Positions 62,859 through 64,000 of a DNA stretch of 64,000 nt are shown one piece after another; position 1 is the stretch's first letter, and each line of letters opens with the position of its first letter. Origin of the DNA: Bdellovibrionales bacterium (lineage in GTDB: Bacteria > Bdellovibrionota > Bdellovibrionia > Bdellovibrionales > Bdellovibrionaceae); the NCBI GenBank assembly GCA_018266295.1, contig JAFEAQ010000011.1, positions 124,001-188,000 on the forward strand, read 5' to 3'. The position numbers were made by a program, and so were the translations under genes. Below the pieces are notes generated by a model. That model ran no database searches. It was given only the letters and a program-made list of their open reading frames with translations, and had not been told where the DNA came from.

Positions 62859-64000
62859 CTAAACACTTACTGCAGGAAAAAGCAGAGTGAAAGTCGTCCC
62901 CACTCCCTGCTCGCTCTCGACGAAGATCTGTGCTCCGTGCCCCTCAAGAATCTTGTGAGTCACAGCCAGACCAAGGCCCGTGCCTTTGCTCTTCGTCGTA
63001 TGGAAAGGCTCAAACATGCGGCGACGAGTGGACTCACTCATACCGCAGCCGGAGTCTTTCAAAACCACTTTCCAGAATTTACCTTCGTACTTCACAGTGA
63101 CTTCAAAACGCGCCACCGGCACGCTGTCCATCGCTTGGTACGCATTGATGATGATATTTAAGAAAGCCTGTTTAAGTTTATCCCGGCGGCCAAGGATCAC
63201 GGCCTTCTCAGGAATCTCAATCTTCGTTACGACATCCTGGCGAATCGCCTTGTTTGTCTGCATATTATCCATGACTTCTTTCGTGAGGCTGACGAGATCC
63301 ACCGGGTCTGTCGGCGGCTCTTCTGGGCGAGAGTAATCAAGGAATTCCGTAATAAGATTATTTAAACGGTCAATCTCACGAAGGATGATCTTCATGAGCT
63401 TTTTATCGTCATCGTTTGACGTCGTCTGCGACAAGAGTTCGACACTGCCGCTGATCCCCGCCAGCGGATTACGGATCTCATGCGCGATGCCCGCGGCCAA
63501 GCCACCAATCGCCGCCATTTTTTCATTCTGGCGAACCGAGTATTCGAGTTGCTTTACCCGCGTCAAATCCTCGATCTGAGCGATATAAAGATCGCCTTCA
63601 ATCACCGGACTGAACACCGATGATACACTCACCTGAAGGATCTTGGTTTCTTCAGAGTTTTTCCAATAGATATCTTTCTTGTCAGTCACAGACGTCGGAA
63701 ACTCCGGCAGAAATTCAAAGATATTCGTATCTTTCAAAGTACGGCCCGCGAATATCTTTTGCGCAGACAAATTGTCCTGCAAAACCACACCCTGACGGTT
63801 AAATGTCAGCAAGCCCGACGGCATATGACCGACGATAGCTTTATTGAGTTCTTGGATCTCGCGCAAAGTAAGACCCGTCTTCGTGAGCTCAACCCCCATG
63901 AACTGCAACTGCTCACTCAAATAGCCCGAAAGACCCGCCACCGAGAAGAAGGCGATGTTATTAAGTGCTAGCAAGAACACGTAGTTCATGGCTTTCATTT
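62859..64000 (-). CDS. pilS: PilS-type sensor histidine kinase, 5' end probably beyond the window
   Basis: The visible part is 379 residues from an ATG at 63998, but the upstream end is at the window edge and the protein likely begins earlier. Visible: the last membrane helix (about 4-28, VFLLALNNIAFFSVAGL), a PAS domain (about 50-145, HMPSGLLTFNRQGVVLQ), HisKA with His in GIAHEIRNPLAGI (about 173) and HATPase with DSGCGM and GTGLGLAVTHKI. The layout of membrane helices, PAS and kinase matches PilS, which works with PilR to control type IV pilus genes. Confidence 0.85.
   Translation of the reverse strand, partial: MKAMNYVFLLALNNIAFFSVAGLSGYLSEQLQFMGVELTKTGLTLREIQELNKAIVGHMPSGLLTFNRQGVVLQDNLSAQKIFAGRTLKDTNIFEFLPEFPTSVTDKKDIYWKNSEETKILQVSVSSVFSPVIEGDLYIAQIEDLTRVKQLEYSVRQNEKMAAIGGLAAGIAHEIRNPLAGISGSVELLSQTTSNDDDKKLMKIILREIDRLNNLITEFLDYSRPEEPPTDPVDLVSLTKEVMDNMQTNKAIRQDVVTKIEIPEKAVILGRRDKLKQAFLNIIINAYQAMDSVPVARFEVTVKYEGKFWKVVLKDSGCGMSESTRRRMFEPFHTTKSKGTGLGLAVTHKILEGHGAQIFVESEQGVGTTFTLLFPAVSV

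Overview
The window looks like chromosome from a Bdellovibrio-type predatory bacterium (phylum Bdellovibrionota). The reasons are: a TIGR02147-family regulator paired with a small secreted protein, a lipoprotein with an FQNC lipid-attachment site, many exported proteins of unknown function, several hybrid histidine kinases, a PilS/PilR-type pair, and AgmX/PglI-type proteins. The species assignment is inference. No rRNA operon, prophage, CRISPR array or intact insertion sequence was seen.

Region 1 (1-11.2 kb, minus strand) is a conserved translation and RNA-processing cluster read from right to left: rimP, nusA, infB, rbfA, truB, rpsO, pnp, then an M16 peptidase cut by the window edge. Several junctions overlap by one base (TAATG) or abut. 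A RimI-like acetyltransferase and a SurA-like secreted protein lie just upstream and end in their own terminator. Region 2 (11.2-18.3 kb) holds two outer-membrane barrel candidates, tRNA-Leu(CAA), a cysteine-rich 16-residue-repeat secreted protein, a glycine-rich secreted protein, a TIGR02147 regulator with its secreted partner, and a lipoprotein ending in an FrpC/RTX-like calcium-binding region.

Region 3 (18.3-26.7 kb) is a signalling block: a CHASE3-GAF hybrid kinase with three receiver domains, CheR-type and CheB-type enzymes, and a second hybrid kinase in one tight operon, with a separate membrane histidine kinase next door. Region 4 (26.7-34.3 kb) carries a secreted PD-(D/E)XK-like nuclease candidate, apt, a lysine-rich lipoprotein, an M1-like peptidase, an AgmX/PglI-type protein, a cysteine-rich secreted protein and Dps.

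Region 5 (34.5-45.5 kb) is accessory in character: three consecutive small regulator-like genes, a GNAT-like acyltransferase, an esterase, an E1/ThiF-like protein, an exported three-domain protein (ParB-like, NadD-like nucleotidyltransferase, PI3/4-kinase-like), radD, a phospholipase A2-like protein, a glycerophosphodiesterase, tRNA-Arg(CCT) and a RibD/DHFR-like reductase. Region 6 (45.5-60.7 kb) carries an MMPL/RND exporter, a beta-propeller lipoprotein, a compact four-gene operon (LuxI/FeeM-like synthase, haem-oxygenase-like diiron protein, left-handed beta-helix membrane protein, ferritin-like diiron protein), paired YtkA-like proteins, an RND efflux pump, an M48 peptidase lipoprotein and a second AgmX/PglI-type protein. 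Region 7 (60.7-64 kb) has a gene-poor stretch with a large inverted repeat and a truncated Y1/RAYT transposase, then pilR and the 5'-truncated pilS.

The two strongest candidates for an undescribed system are the exported nucleotidyltransferase-kinase fusion at 39046-41097 and the four-gene operon at 50714-53597, which resembles a minimal pathway for a small acylated, oxidised metabolite or signal.
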